Shown here: one piece after another, positions 41,715 to 50,270 of the stretch
How positions within the stretch are numbered: position 1 is the stretch's first letter
How the letters are laid out: each line of letters begins with the position of its first letter
Origin: Streptomyces roseolilacinus
Lineage (GTDB): Bacteria; Actinomycetota; Actinomycetes; Streptomycetales; Streptomycetaceae
Length of the DNA stretch: 64,000 nt
Direction of reading: 5' to 3'
NCBI RefSeq assembly: GCF_014649335.1
Contig: NZ_BMSV01000015.1
Coordinates: 34,944-98,943 of the forward strand
Position numbers and translations under genes: made by a program
Notes under the pieces: generated by a model
The model's input: only the letters and a program-made list of their open reading frames with translations
Databases searched by the model: none
Told to the model about the DNA's origin: nothing

Positions 41715-43189
41715 TGAGCGCCCTTGATCCGACCGGGACGGCCGACACGGCCGACACGACCGCCGCCCCCACCCCCCAGGAGCAGGGCGGCGGTGGTGTG
41801 CTCGACCGGGAGCACCGGGCGCTCAGCATCGGCATCGTCTCCGTCGTCCTGCTGATCGCGTTCGAGGCGACCGCCGTCGGCACGGCGATGCCGGTCGCGG
41901 CGCGGGAGCTGGACGGCGTGCCGCTGTACGCGTTCGCGTTCTCGGCGTACTTCACCACCAGCCTCTTCGGCATGGTGCTGGCCGGTCAGTGGGCCGACCG
42001 GAGCGGGCCGCTCGGCGCGCTCGCGGCCGGGATCGGCGCCTTCGGGGCGGGCCTGGTCGTGTCCGGGACGGCGGGGGCGATGTGGCCCTTCGTCCTCGGG
42101 CGGGCCGTGCAGGGCTTCGGCGGCGGGCTGGTGATCGTCGCGCTGTACGTGGTGGTCAGCCGGGCGTACGAGGAGAGGCTGCGGCCCGCGATCATGGCGG
42201 CGTTCGCGGCGAGCTGGGTCATCCCGTCGATCGTGGGCCCCCTGGCGGCCGGCACCGTCACGGAGCGGCTCGGATGGCGGTGGGTGTTCCTGGGGATCCC
42301 GGCGCTCGTGGTGTTCCCGCTGGTGCTGGCCCTGCCGGCGATACGGCGCCGGGCCGCCGGGCCCGCCGATCCGGGGGCGCCGGTCGCGGCGTTCGACGCG
42401 CGGCGGCTGCGGCTGGCGCTCGGCATCTCCGTGGGCGCGGGGCTCCTCCAGTACGCGGGGCAGGAGCTGCGCTGGCTGTCCGTGGTGCCCGCCGCGGCCG
42501 GTGCCGCGCTGCTCGTGCCGGCCGTGCTCGGGCTGCTGCCGCGCGGCACGTACCGGGCGGCGCGCGGGCTGCCGTCCGTGGTGCTGCTGCGCGGTGTCGC
42601 GGCGGGCGCGTTCATCTCCGCGGAGTCGTTCGTGCCGCTGATGCTGGTCACCGAGCGGGGTCTGAGCCCGACGCTCGCCGGGCTGTCGCTGGCGGTGGGC
42701 GGGGCGACGTGGGCGCTGGGGTCGTTCGTCCAGTCCCGGCCGCGAGTGGAGCCGTACCGGGAGCGGCTGATGGTGCTGGGGATGCTGCTGGTCGCCGCGG
42801 CGATCGCGGCCGTGCCGTCCGTGCTGTTCCCGGCGGTGCCGGTGTGGATCGTCGGCGTCGCCTGGGGCTTCGGCTGCCTCGGCATGGGCATGGTCATCGC
42901 CTCGACGAGCGTGCTGCTGCTGAAGCTGTCCGCGCCGGAGGAGGCCGGGACGAACTCGGCGGCGCTCCAGATCTCCGACGGCCTGGCGAACGTCCTGCTG
43001 CTCGCGGCGGGCGGCGCGGCGTTCGCCGCGCTGGGCGGCGGCTCCGTGACGGGCCACTCCGTGGCCGGCGCCGGGGCGGCCGGCTCCCACCCGGTGGCCT
43101 TCGCGGCGGTGTTCCTGCCGATGGCGGCGGTGGCGCTGGTGGGCGCGTGGGTGGCGACGCGGGTGCGGGGCGGGGAGCCGGGCCGGTAG
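41714..43189 (+). CDS. MFS transporter, drug-efflux type
   Basis: A 491-residue major facilitator. A short acidic/Gly-rich N-terminus precedes helix 1 (ALSIGIVSVVLLIAFEATAV). The motif A region is GQWADRSGPLGAL and the motif C-like segment is ASWVIPSIVGPLAAG, which favours an exporter. Between 12 and 14 helices are predicted. The substrate is unknown. A 14-base repeat CCGGTAGGCGGCGG spans the stop codon and recurs 19 bases later. Confidence 0.88.
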   Translation: MSALDPTGTADTADTTAAPTPQEQGGGGVLDREHRALSIGIVSVVLLIAFEATAVGTAMPVAARELDGVPLYAFAFSAYFTTSLFGMVLAGQWADRSGPLGALAAGIGAFGAGLVVSGTAGAMWPFVLGRAVQGFGGGLVIVALYVVVSRAYEERLRPAIMAAFAASWVIPSIVGPLAAGTVTERLGWRWVFLGIPALVVFPLVLALPAIRRRAAGPADPGAPVAAFDARRLRLALGISVGAGLLQYAGQELRWLSVVPAAAGAALLVPAVLGLLPRGTYRAARGLPSVVLLRGVAAGAFISAESFVPLMLVTERGLSPTLAGLSLAVGGATWALGSFVQSRPRVEPYRERLMVLGMLLVAAAIAAVPSVLFPAVPVWIVGVAWGFGCLGMGMVIASTSVLLLKLSAPEEAGTNSAALQISDGLANVLLLAAGGAAFAALGGGSVTGHSVAGAGAAGSHPVAFAAVFLPMAAVALVGAWVATRVRGGEPGR

Positions 43190-43498
43190 GCGGCGGGGCA
43201 CCCGGTAGGCGGCGGTGCGACGCCCCCGTGACGCCGGGACCTCTCGGTACGGCCGTGGACCCGCGTCCGCCTCGGCGCCGAGGACGCCTGGTCATCGACG
43301 TCGCCACCGGCCGGGAGGATCGAGGTGAAGGGCATCGCCGGGAGGCTCGGCGCGCTCGTCGTGTGACGCCGCTCGCACTCCGCGAGGTCGCGGCGTCGTC
43401 CCGGCCGGGGGCCGGACGGGGCACCGGTAAGGTGGCCCGGTTGTCGTACGTCAGCCGTGCGCACCCCCCATGCGTCCGAGAGCACCGAATCGGAGACC

Positions 43499-45283
43499 GT
43501 GACTACTACCGCCTCCCATCACCTCTCTCCCGCCTTCCCCGGCCGTGCCCCCTGGGGCACGGCCAGCAAGCTGCGCGCCTGGCAGCAGGCCGCGATGGAG
43601 AAGTACGTCCAGGAGCAGCCCCGTGACTTCCTCGCCGTCGCCACGCCCGGCGCCGGCAAGACGACCTTCGCGCTGACCCTCGCGTCCTGGCTGCTGCACC
43701 ACCACGTCGTGCAGCAGGTCACCGTGGTCGCCCCGACCGAGCACCTGAAGAAGCAGTGGGCCGCCGCCGCGGCGCGGATAGGGATCAAGCTGGACCCGGA
43801 GTACAGCGCGGGCCCGCTCAGCAAGGAGTACCACGGCGTCGCCGTCACGTACGCCGGTGTCGGCGTGCGGCCGATGCTGCACCGCAACCGCTGCGAGCAG
43901 CGCAAGACCCTCGTCATCCTCGACGAGATCCACCACGCCGGCGACTCCAAGTCCTGGGGCGAGGCGTGCCTGGAGGCGTTCGAGCCGGCGACGCGGCGGC
44001 TCGCGCTGACCGGTACGCCCTTCCGCTCCGACACCAACCCCATCCCCTTCGTCACGTACGAGGAGGGCAACGACGGGATCAGGAGGTCCTCCGCCGACTA
44101 CACGTACGGCTACGGCAACGCCCTCGCCGACGGCGTCGTCCGCCCCGTGATCTTCCTGAGCTACAGCGGCAACATGCGCTGGCGCACCAAGGCCGGCGAC
44201 GAGGTCGCCGCCCGGCTGGGCGAGCCGATGACCAAGGACGCGATCTCGCAGGCCTGGCGCACCGCCCTCGACCCGCGCGGCGACTGGATGCCGAACGTGC
44301 TGCGCGCCGCCGACCAGCGGCTCACCGAGGTCCGCAAGGCCATCCCCGACGCCGGCGCCCTGGTCATCGCCTCCGACCAGGAGTCCGCGCGCGCCTACGC
44401 CAAGCTCATCCGGGAGATAACCGGGCACGGGCCGACCCTCGTCCTCTCCGACGACGTGGGCGCCTCGAAGCGGATCGACGAGTTCAGCGACGGCGACGAC
44501 CGGTGGATGGTCGCCGTCCGCATGGTGTCCGAAGGCGTCGACGTGCCGCGCCTCGCGGTCGGGGTGTACGCGACGACGATCTCCACGCCGCTGTTCTTCG
44601 CGCAGGCCGTGGGGCGTTTCGTCCGTTCCCGGCGGCGCGGCGAGACCGCGTCCGTGTTCCTGCCGACCATCCCGATGCTCCTCGGCTTCGCCAACGAGAT
44701 GGAGGTCGAGCGCGACCACGTCCTCGACCGGCCGAAGAAGGAGGGCGAGGAGGACCCGTACGCCGAGTCCGAGAAGGAACTGGACGAGGCGAACCAGCAG
44801 CAGGACGAGGACACCGGCGAACAGGACATGCTGCCCTTCGAGGCGCTGGAGTCCGACGCCGTCTTCGACCGGGTGATGTACAACGGCGCCGAGTTCGGCA
44901 TGCAGGCCCACCCCGGCAGCCAGGAGGAGCAGGACTACCTCGGCATCCCCGGCCTGCTGGAGCCCGACCAGGTGCAGCTGCTGCTGCAGAAGCGGCAGGC
45001 CCGGCAGATCGCGCACAGCCGGCAGAAGCCCGCGGAGGAGGCCGACCTCGTCGAGCTTCCCGCCGAGCGGCGGCCGGTGGTCTCCCACAAGGAGCTGATG
45101 GAGCTGCGCAAGCAGCTGAACACGATGGTCGGCGCGTACGTCCACCAGAGCGGCAAGCCGCACGGCGTCATCCACACCGAGCTGCGCCGGGTGTGCGGCG
45201 GCCCGGCGAGCGCCGAGGCGACGGCCGGGCAGATCCGGGAGCGGATCAAGAAGGTCCAGGAGTGGGCCACGCGGATGCGCTGA
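43499..45283 (+). CDS. DEAD/DEAH box helicase
   Basis: A 594-residue superfamily 2 helicase. Motif I is AVATPGAGKTTFALTLASWL (near 50), motif Ia is VVAPTEHLKKQW, motif II is LVILDEIHHAG (DEIH), motif III is LTGTPFRS, and motif VI is FAQAVGRFVRSRRRGE. An acidic linker (about 405-440) and a conserved actinobacterial C-terminal domain follow. The substrate, DNA or RNA, is unknown. GTG 43499 follows CGGAG. It is monocistronic. Confidence 0.9.
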   Translation: MTTTASHHLSPAFPGRAPWGTASKLRAWQQAAMEKYVQEQPRDFLAVATPGAGKTTFALTLASWLLHHHVVQQVTVVAPTEHLKKQWAAAAARIGIKLDPEYSAGPLSKEYHGVAVTYAGVGVRPMLHRNRCEQRKTLVILDEIHHAGDSKSWGEACLEAFEPATRRLALTGTPFRSDTNPIPFVTYEEGNDGIRRSSADYTYGYGNALADGVVRPVIFLSYSGNMRWRTKAGDEVAARLGEPMTKDAISQAWRTALDPRGDWMPNVLRAADQRLTEVRKAIPDAGALVIASDQESARAYAKLIREITGHGPTLVLSDDVGASKRIDEFSDGDDRWMVAVRMVSEGVDVPRLAVGVYATTISTPLFFAQAVGRFVRSRRRGETASVFLPTIPMLLGFANEMEVERDHVLDRPKKEGEEDPYAESEKELDEANQQQDEDTGEQDMLPFEALESDAVFDRVMYNGAEFGMQAHPGSQEEQDYLGIPGLLEPDQVQLLLQKRQARQIAHSRQKPAEEADLVELPAERRPVVSHKELMELRKQLNTMVGAYVHQSGKPHGVIHTELRRVCGGPASAEATAGQIRERIKKVQEWATRMR

Positions 45284-45305
45284 GCCCCCTTTCCTCCCAC
45301 GACGC

Positions 45306-45346
45306 GCGCCCCGGGCGGCCCGGTTTCGGGTACCGCTTCGGGGCGC
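45306..45346 (+). terminator. Possible terminator after the helicase gene
   Basis: GCGCCCCG (45306-45313) pairs with CGGGGCGC (45339-45346) around a 25-base loop that is itself partly paired. It begins 23 bases after the stop. Confidence 0.4.
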
Positions 45347-45593
45347 CGTCGCGGGGAAGAGAGCATTCCGGGATCAACTCCCCATCCGCGCCCGGATTCT
45401 GGACGAGGTCTTCCGCTGAGCGGATCCGCTGGTTACTGTCCGGGCACATGCAAACGCCCCGTGGCAGCGCCGCCGCGGAGCGCAGCCGGTGTGCCATGGC
45501 CTGCCGGCGGCCTCTCGGTGCGATGCCCACGGGACGGGTGTCGCCTCCGCGTTGAGAGTGTCCGCCGTCACTCACTCCGAAGGAGGGGGCGTC

Positions 45594-46238
45594 GTGACCG
45601 CGGAAACCTCCCAGACGCTCGACCGGGGACTGCGCGTCCTCAAGCTGCTCGCCGACACCGACCACGGGCTGACCGTCACCGAGCTGTCCCAGCGGCTCGG
45701 CGTCAACCGCACCGTCGTCTACCGACTGCTCGCCACGCTCGAACAGCACGCGCTCGTACGCCGCGACCTCGGCGGCCGGGCCCGGGTCGGGCTCGGCGTG
45801 CTGCGGCTGAGCCGCCAGGTCCACCCACTCGTGCGCGAGGCCGCGCTGCCCGCGCTGCGCTCGCTCGCCGAGGACATCGGGGCCACCGCGCACCTCACCC
45901 TCGTCGACGGCGCCGAGGCGCTGGCCGTCGCCGTCGTCGAGCCGACCTGGACGGACTACCACGTGGCGTACCGGGCCGGGTTCCGCCACCCGCTCGACCG
46001 GGGCGCCGCCGGGCGCGCGATCCTGCACGCCCGCCAGGCCGGCGGCGCCCCCGAGCCCGGCTACACCCTCACGCACGGTGAGCTGGAGGCGGGCGCGAGC
46101 GGCGCCGCGGCCCCGCTGCTGGGCGTGACGGGCATCGAGGGCAGCGTCGGCGTCGTGATGCTGACGGACGCCGTACCGGAACGGGTCGGCCCCCGCGTGG
46201 TCGACGCGGCCCGCGAGGTGGCGGACGCCCTGCGCTGA
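45594..46238 (+). CDS. IclR family transcriptional regulator
   Basis: A 214-residue regulator, slightly short for the family (about 250). The winged helix occupies residues 5-70 (LDRGLRVLKLLADTDHGLTV, then LSQRLGVNRTVVYRLLATLE). The IclR effector domain follows with VAYRAGFRHPLDRGAAGRA. The GTG at 45594 has an excellent AAGGAGGGGG ribosome site. It has no co-directional catabolic operon nearby, so its target may be distant. The ~310 bases upstream hold no other gene. Confidence 0.88.
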   Translation: MTAETSQTLDRGLRVLKLLADTDHGLTVTELSQRLGVNRTVVYRLLATLEQHALVRRDLGGRARVGLGVLRLSRQVHPLVREAALPALRSLAEDIGATAHLTLVDGAEALAVAVVEPTWTDYHVAYRAGFRHPLDRGAAGRAILHARQAGGAPEPGYTLTHGELEAGASGAAAPLLGVTGIEGSVGVVMLTDAVPERVGPRVVDAAREVADALR

Positions 46239-46553
46239 GCCCCCGCCCCCGGTCCCGGTCCCGGTCCCGGTCCCGAGCCGGTCCGGGTCCCGAGCCGGTC
46301 CGGCCGGGGGCCGGGGGAGCGGTGCGGCGGTGCCGTCCGGTGGGGCCCGTCCGGTCGTCCTCCCGTGCCGTCTGCCGGTGCCGTCCGTCAGGCCGTACCG
46401 CCTGCCGGTGTCGCCCTCTCATACCGCCCGCCCATGCCGCCCGCCCATGCCGCCCGCCCGTGCCGTCCGCGACCGGGGCCGACCGCCGCACCGCCGCCGG
46501 ACGCCGGGCCGCCGCCGGAGGGCGGGGCCGGGTCGGGGCGGGCGGCGGGCCGA
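46239..46553. repeat. Low-complexity spacer with short tandem repeats
   Basis: No gene. Bases ~46248-46302 carry repeated GGTCCC/GGTCCGG units, and ~46420-46465 carry three copies of a CGCCCATGCCGCC-like unit. The remainder is GC-rich without clear signals until the promoter at 46554. Confidence 0.5.
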
Positions 46554-46566
46554 TAGATTGGATCCG
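46554..46566 (+). promoter_or_regulatory. Leaderless promoter of the S16-like protease gene
   Basis: TAGATT at 46554-46559 lies six bases before the GTG at 46566 and no ribosome site is present. Confidence 0.45.
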
Positions 46567-47354
46567 TGCTCTCCCGTCTCTCGCGCCCCCGTGCCCTGCT
46601 CCTGTGCGCCCTGCCCGTGCTCGCGCTGTTCGCGGTGACCGCGTTCGCGCCGCTGCCGTTCACGATCGCGCTGCCCGGGTCGACGGCGGACGTGCTCGGG
46701 GTGGACAAGGGGCGGCCCGTGATCACCATCTCCGGGGCGCCCGTGCGGAAGACCAGTGGGCAGCTGCGGATGACCACGATCGTGGCCACCGCGCCGCGCT
46801 CCGACGTCGGTCTCGGGGACGTCGTCGACGCCTGGTTCCGCAGCGACCGGGCCGTGCTGCCGCACGACTCCGTCTACCCGGCGGGCAAGTCCGACCGGGA
46901 GATCGAGAAGCGCAACCTCGGCCAGATGCGGATGTCCCAGGACAGCGCCGTCGCCGCCGCGCTGAACCACCTCGGCAGGAGCGGGAAGGGCGTCGAGGTG
47001 AAGCTGCACCTCGCCGACGTCGGCGGGCCCAGCGCCGGGCTGCTGTTCTCCCTCGGCATCGTCGACAAGCTGGTCGGCGACGGCGAGGGCGGCGACCTCA
47101 CCGGTGGCGAGGTCGTCGCGGGCACGGGGACGATCGACCCCGACGGGACGGTCGGCGCGGTCGGCGGCGTGTCGCTCAAGACACAGGCCGCCGCGCGGGA
47201 CGGGGCGACGGTGTTCCTCGTGCCGAGGGCCGAGTGCGGCGACGCCCTGGCGACCCGGCCGGACGGGCTGCGGCTGGTCCCGGTGGCGACGCTGAAGGAC
47301 GCCGTCGCGTCCCTCAAGGCCCTCGACGACGGTGCCCGCGTCCCCTCCTGCTGA
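46566..47354 (+). CDS. Membrane-anchored Lon-like (S16) protease
   Basis: A 262-residue protein. One N-terminal helix (ALLLCALPVLALFAVTAFA) places the rest outside the membrane. The C-terminal half is an S16 Lon protease domain with Ser156 in DVGGPSAGLLFSLGI and Lys205 in GGVSLKTQAA, so the Ser-Lys dyad is intact. There is no ATPase domain. The middle may contain a degenerate PDZ. It resembles YlbL of Bacillus. The substrate is unknown. Confidence 0.85.
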   Translation: MLSRLSRPRALLLCALPVLALFAVTAFAPLPFTIALPGSTADVLGVDKGRPVITISGAPVRKTSGQLRMTTIVATAPRSDVGLGDVVDAWFRSDRAVLPHDSVYPAGKSDREIEKRNLGQMRMSQDSAVAAALNHLGRSGKGVEVKLHLADVGGPSAGLLFSLGIVDKLVGDGEGGDLTGGEVVAGTGTIDPDGTVGAVGGVSLKTQAAARDGATVFLVPRAECGDALATRPDGLRLVPVATLKDAVASLKALDDGARVPSC

Positions 47355-47562
47355 CCCGCCGGCCGACCCCGGCCACCGGTCGCCGCGGACCCCCGCCGGT
47401 GACGGCCGGGCGGTCCCTTCGCCGGGGCGCGATGCCCGTCTCCAGTGTCTCACCCCAAGGTTTCCTTATGAAACCGCGTCATGTCGCTTATCCGGCTTAT
47501 GGAAGACTGGCCGGGGGGCGGGAACGCCTCCCGGACCGGAGTCGAGGGGAAGGGGCGGGGCG

Positions 47563-48279
47563 ATGAGGACCATCGGGCTGATCGGCGGGATGAGCTGGGA
47601 GTCGACGGCGGAGTACTACCGCCTGGTGAACGAGTTCACGCGCGACCGGCTGGGCGGACTGCACTCGGCCCGGTGCGTGCTCCACTCGGTGGACTTCGCG
47701 GAGATCGAGCCCCTGCAGGTCCGGGGGCACTGGGCGGAGGCGGGCGAGGTCCTGGCCGGGGCCGCCCGGTCCCTGGAGGCGGCCGGCGCCGACATGGTGC
47801 TCCTGTGCACGAACACCATGCACAAGGTCGCCGACGCCGTCGAGGCGGCGGTGTCCGTGCCCCTGTTGCACCTGGCCGACGTCACCGCGGACGCCGTACG
47901 GGCGGCGGGCCTGCGCCGGGTCGGGCTGCTGGGCACGGCGTTCACCATGGAGCAGGACTTCTTCCGCGACCGCCTCGAAGCGGGCGGGCTCGACGTCCGC
48001 GTCCCGGACGCCGCCGCGCGCGCGGTCGTCCACCGGGTGATCTACGAGGAGCTCTGCCTCGGCGTCGTACGGGAGGAGTCGCGCGCCGCGTACCGGGAGG
48101 TCATCGGGGGCCTCGTCGCCGCCGGCGCGGAGGGCGTCATCCTGGGGTGCACGGAGATCGAACTCCTCGTCGGCCCGCAGGACAGCCCCGTCCCCGTCTT
48201 CCCCACCGCGTGGCTCCACGCCCGGGCGGCCGTGGACGCGGCACTGTCGGACACCGGGGACGCGCCCGCACCCCGCTGA
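47563..48279 (+). CDS. Aspartate/glutamate racemase family protein
   Basis: A 238-residue cofactor-independent racemase. The signature starts MRTIGLIGGMSWESTAEYYR. The two catalytic Cys are seen in LLCTNTMHK and ILGCTEIELL. It interconverts L- and D-aspartate or a related amino acid. A strong AGGGGAAGGGG ribosome site precedes the ATG. The upstream 120 bases include an AT-rich stretch (47460-47510) with CTTATCCGGCTTATGG that may hold the promoter. Confidence 0.9.
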   Translation: MRTIGLIGGMSWESTAEYYRLVNEFTRDRLGGLHSARCVLHSVDFAEIEPLQVRGHWAEAGEVLAGAARSLEAAGADMVLLCTNTMHKVADAVEAAVSVPLLHLADVTADAVRAAGLRRVGLLGTAFTMEQDFFRDRLEAGGLDVRVPDAAARAVVHRVIYEELCLGVVREESRAAYREVIGGLVAAGAEGVILGCTEIELLVGPQDSPVPVFPTAWLHARAAVDAALSDTGDAPAPR

Positions 48280-48413
48280 CCGGCCCCGCCCGCGCGGCGC
48301 CACCGTGCCGGCTGCCGGCCGTCAGCCGTCAGCCGCGTCGACCGCCCGGCCGCCCGGCCCACGCCGCGCCACCCACCCGCGCCGGCCGTCAGCCGCGCCG
48401 GCTGTCAATGGCG
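48280..48413. repeat. Spacer with GCCGTCAGCCG repeats
   Basis: The space between the convergent racemase and Lrp genes is filled with four imperfect copies of GCCGTCAGCCG(C). No terminator with a clean stem is seen. Confidence 0.45.
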
Positions 48414-48908
48414 TCAGCCGCGCCGGGCCGGCGGCAGGTAGGCGTCCGTCGCGGCCTGCTCGACCAGCGGGATGATCCGCAGCGGCACCGGGTTCTCCAT
48501 CACGATCGCCGTCGACGCGCGGACGATCCCGTCGAAGCCCACCACCCGGTCGATCACCCGCTGGAGGTCCGCGTTGGAACGGGCCACCAGGCGGCACAGC
48601 ATGTCGCCGTGGCCCGTCGTCGTGTGCAGCTCCAGCACCTCCGGCACGCCCGCCAGGTGCTCCCGGACGTCCGCGCCCTGCCCCTGCTTGATCTCCAGCG
48701 TCGCGAACGCCGTCACCGGGTACCCCAGCGCCGCCGGATCCACCTCCGGACCGAACCCCCGGATCACGCCGTTCGCCTGCAACCGGTCCAGGCGCGCCTG
48801 GACCGTGCCGCGCGCCACCCCCAGCCGCCGCGACGCCTCCAGCACCCCGATCCTCGGCTCCCGCGCGAGCAGGGCGATGAGCCTGCCGTCCAGATGATCG
48901 ATCGCCAT
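48414..48908 (-). CDS. Lrp/AsnC family regulator
   Basis: A 164-residue regulator. The helix-turn-helix lies in residues 2-55 (LDGRLIALLAREPRIGVLEA, SRRLGVARGTVQARLDRLQ). The RAM effector domain follows with FATLEIKQGQ and the acid-binding TTTGHGDMLCRLVARS. It is divergent from hppD, so it probably controls tyrosine breakdown in response to an aromatic amino acid. ATG 48908 follows GGAAGG. Confidence 0.9.
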   Translation of the reverse strand: MAIDHLDGRLIALLAREPRIGVLEASRRLGVARGTVQARLDRLQANGVIRGFGPEVDPAALGYPVTAFATLEIKQGQGADVREHLAGVPEVLELHTTTGHGDMLCRLVARSNADLQRVIDRVVGFDGIVRASTAIVMENPVPLRIIPLVEQAATDAYLPPARRG

Positions 48909-48971
48909 GGCCGCCTTCCAGTGGTCATCCTGTACAGAACGCCCCATCATCGTGGTGTCTCGCTGTGCACA

Positions 48972-48999
48972 TTGACCAGAGGAAACGCAAAGTATTGCG
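48972..48999 (+). promoter_or_regulatory. hppD promoter region with palindromic operator
   Basis: CGCAA-AGTA-TTGCG at 48986-48999 is a 14-base dyad. TTGACC (48972-48977) upstream is a fair -35, and the region right of the dyad would hold the -10. The dyad is 31-44 bases before the hppD ATG, well placed for the divergent Lrp protein. Confidence 0.45.
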
Positions 49000-49029
49000 C
49001 AGCTTGTGGAACGGAGGGAACCTGCCGCC

Positions 49030-50175
49030 ATGACTGAGACCCTGCATGACACCCCCGGCACCGCCCGGCAGGCCGACCCCTTCCCGGTGAAGGGAATGGA
49101 CGCGGTCGTCTTCGCCGTCGGCAACGCCAAGCAGGCCGCGCACTACTACTCCACGGCCTTCGGCATGAAGCTCGTCGCCTACTCCGGGCCGGAGAACGGC
49201 AGCCGCGAGACCGCCAGTTACGTGCTGACGAACGGCGCCGCCCGCTTCGTGCTGACCTCCGTCATCAAGCCGTCCACCGACCGTGGCCGCTTCCTGGCCG
49301 AGCACGTCGCGGAGCACGGCGACGGCGTCATCGACCTCGCCATCGAGGTCCCCGACGCCCGCAAGGCGTACGCGTACGCGATCGAGCACGGCGCCACCGG
49401 CGTCGAGGAGCCGTACGAGATCAAGGACGAGCACGGCACCGTCGTCCTCGCCGCGATCGCCACGTACGGCAAGACCCGCCACACCCTGGTCGACCGCTCC
49501 GGCTACACCGGCCCGTACCTGCCCGGCTTCGTCGCCGCCAACCCGATCGTCGAGCCGCCGGCCAAGCGCACCTTCCAGGCCATCGACCACTGCGTCGGCA
49601 ACGTCGAGCTCGGCCGAATGAACGAGTGGGTGGCCTTCTACAACAAGGTCATGGGCTTCACCAACATGAAGGAGTTCGTCGGCGACGACATCGCCACCGA
49701 GTACTCCGCCCTCATGTCGAAGGTCGTCGCGGACGGCACCCTCAAGGTGAAGTTCCCGATCAACGAGCCGGCGATCGCGAAGAAGAAGTCGCAGATCGAC
49801 GAGTACCTGGAGTTCTACGGCGGCGCCGGCGTCCAGCACATCGCGCTCGCCACGAACGACATCGTCGCCACCGTGCGCACCATGCGCGCGGCCGGCGTGC
49901 AGTTCCTCGACACCCCCGACTCGTACTACGACACGCTCGGCGAGTGGGTCGGCGACACGCGCGTCCCGATCGAGACGCTGCGCGAGCTGAAGATCCTCGC
50001 CGACCGCGACGAGGACGGCTACCTGCTCCAGATCTTCACCAAGCCCGTCCAGGACCGCCCGACGGTCTTCTTCGAACTCATCGAACGACACGGTTCGATG
50101 GGCTTCGGCAAGGGCAACTTCAAGGCCCTGTTCGAGGCCATCGAGCGCGAGCAGGCCAAGCGCGGCAACCTGTAG
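49030..50175 (+). CDS. hppD: 4-hydroxyphenylpyruvate dioxygenase
   Basis: A 381-residue iron enzyme that converts 4-hydroxyphenylpyruvate to homogentisate in tyrosine catabolism. Two VOC domains are present. The iron ligands are His in AIDHCVGNV, His in GAGVQHIALATND, and Glu in PTVFFELIER. The length is standard. The gene is divergent from an Lrp regulator and ends at a strong terminator. In Streptomyces the product can also feed an ochre pigment. Confidence 0.96.
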   Translation: MTETLHDTPGTARQADPFPVKGMDAVVFAVGNAKQAAHYYSTAFGMKLVAYSGPENGSRETASYVLTNGAARFVLTSVIKPSTDRGRFLAEHVAEHGDGVIDLAIEVPDARKAYAYAIEHGATGVEEPYEIKDEHGTVVLAAIATYGKTRHTLVDRSGYTGPYLPGFVAANPIVEPPAKRTFQAIDHCVGNVELGRMNEWVAFYNKVMGFTNMKEFVGDDIATEYSALMSKVVADGTLKVKFPINEPAIAKKKSQIDEYLEFYGGAGVQHIALATNDIVATVRTMRAAGVQFLDTPDSYYDTLGEWVGDTRVPIETLRELKILADRDEDGYLLQIFTKPVQDRPTVFFELIERHGSMGFGKGNFKALFEAIEREQAKRGNL

Positions 50176-50195
50176 GGCCGCCGCCCCCGGTACTT

Positions 50196-50227
50196 GTGGC
50201 CCCGCGGACCCTGACCCGCGGGGCCAC
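50196..50227. terminator. Terminator between hppD and the TPR gene
   Basis: GTGGCCCCGCGG (50196-50207) pairs perfectly with CCGCGGGGCCAC (50216-50227). It lies between convergent genes and could serve both. Confidence 0.75.
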
Positions 50228-50270
50228 AGGCCGTCTCCCCCCGGCGCCGGGACGGTCCAAAAGACAGACC

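Noticed and set aside
43183..43215. 14-bp direct repeat CCGGTAGGCGGCGG around the MFS stop codon
   Set aside because: Too short and too GC-rich to stand out from chance; probably simple slippage.
45374..45571. 65-residue minus-strand frame upstream of the IclR gene
   Set aside because: No ribosome site and no recognisable sequence; it overlaps the probable IclR promoter.
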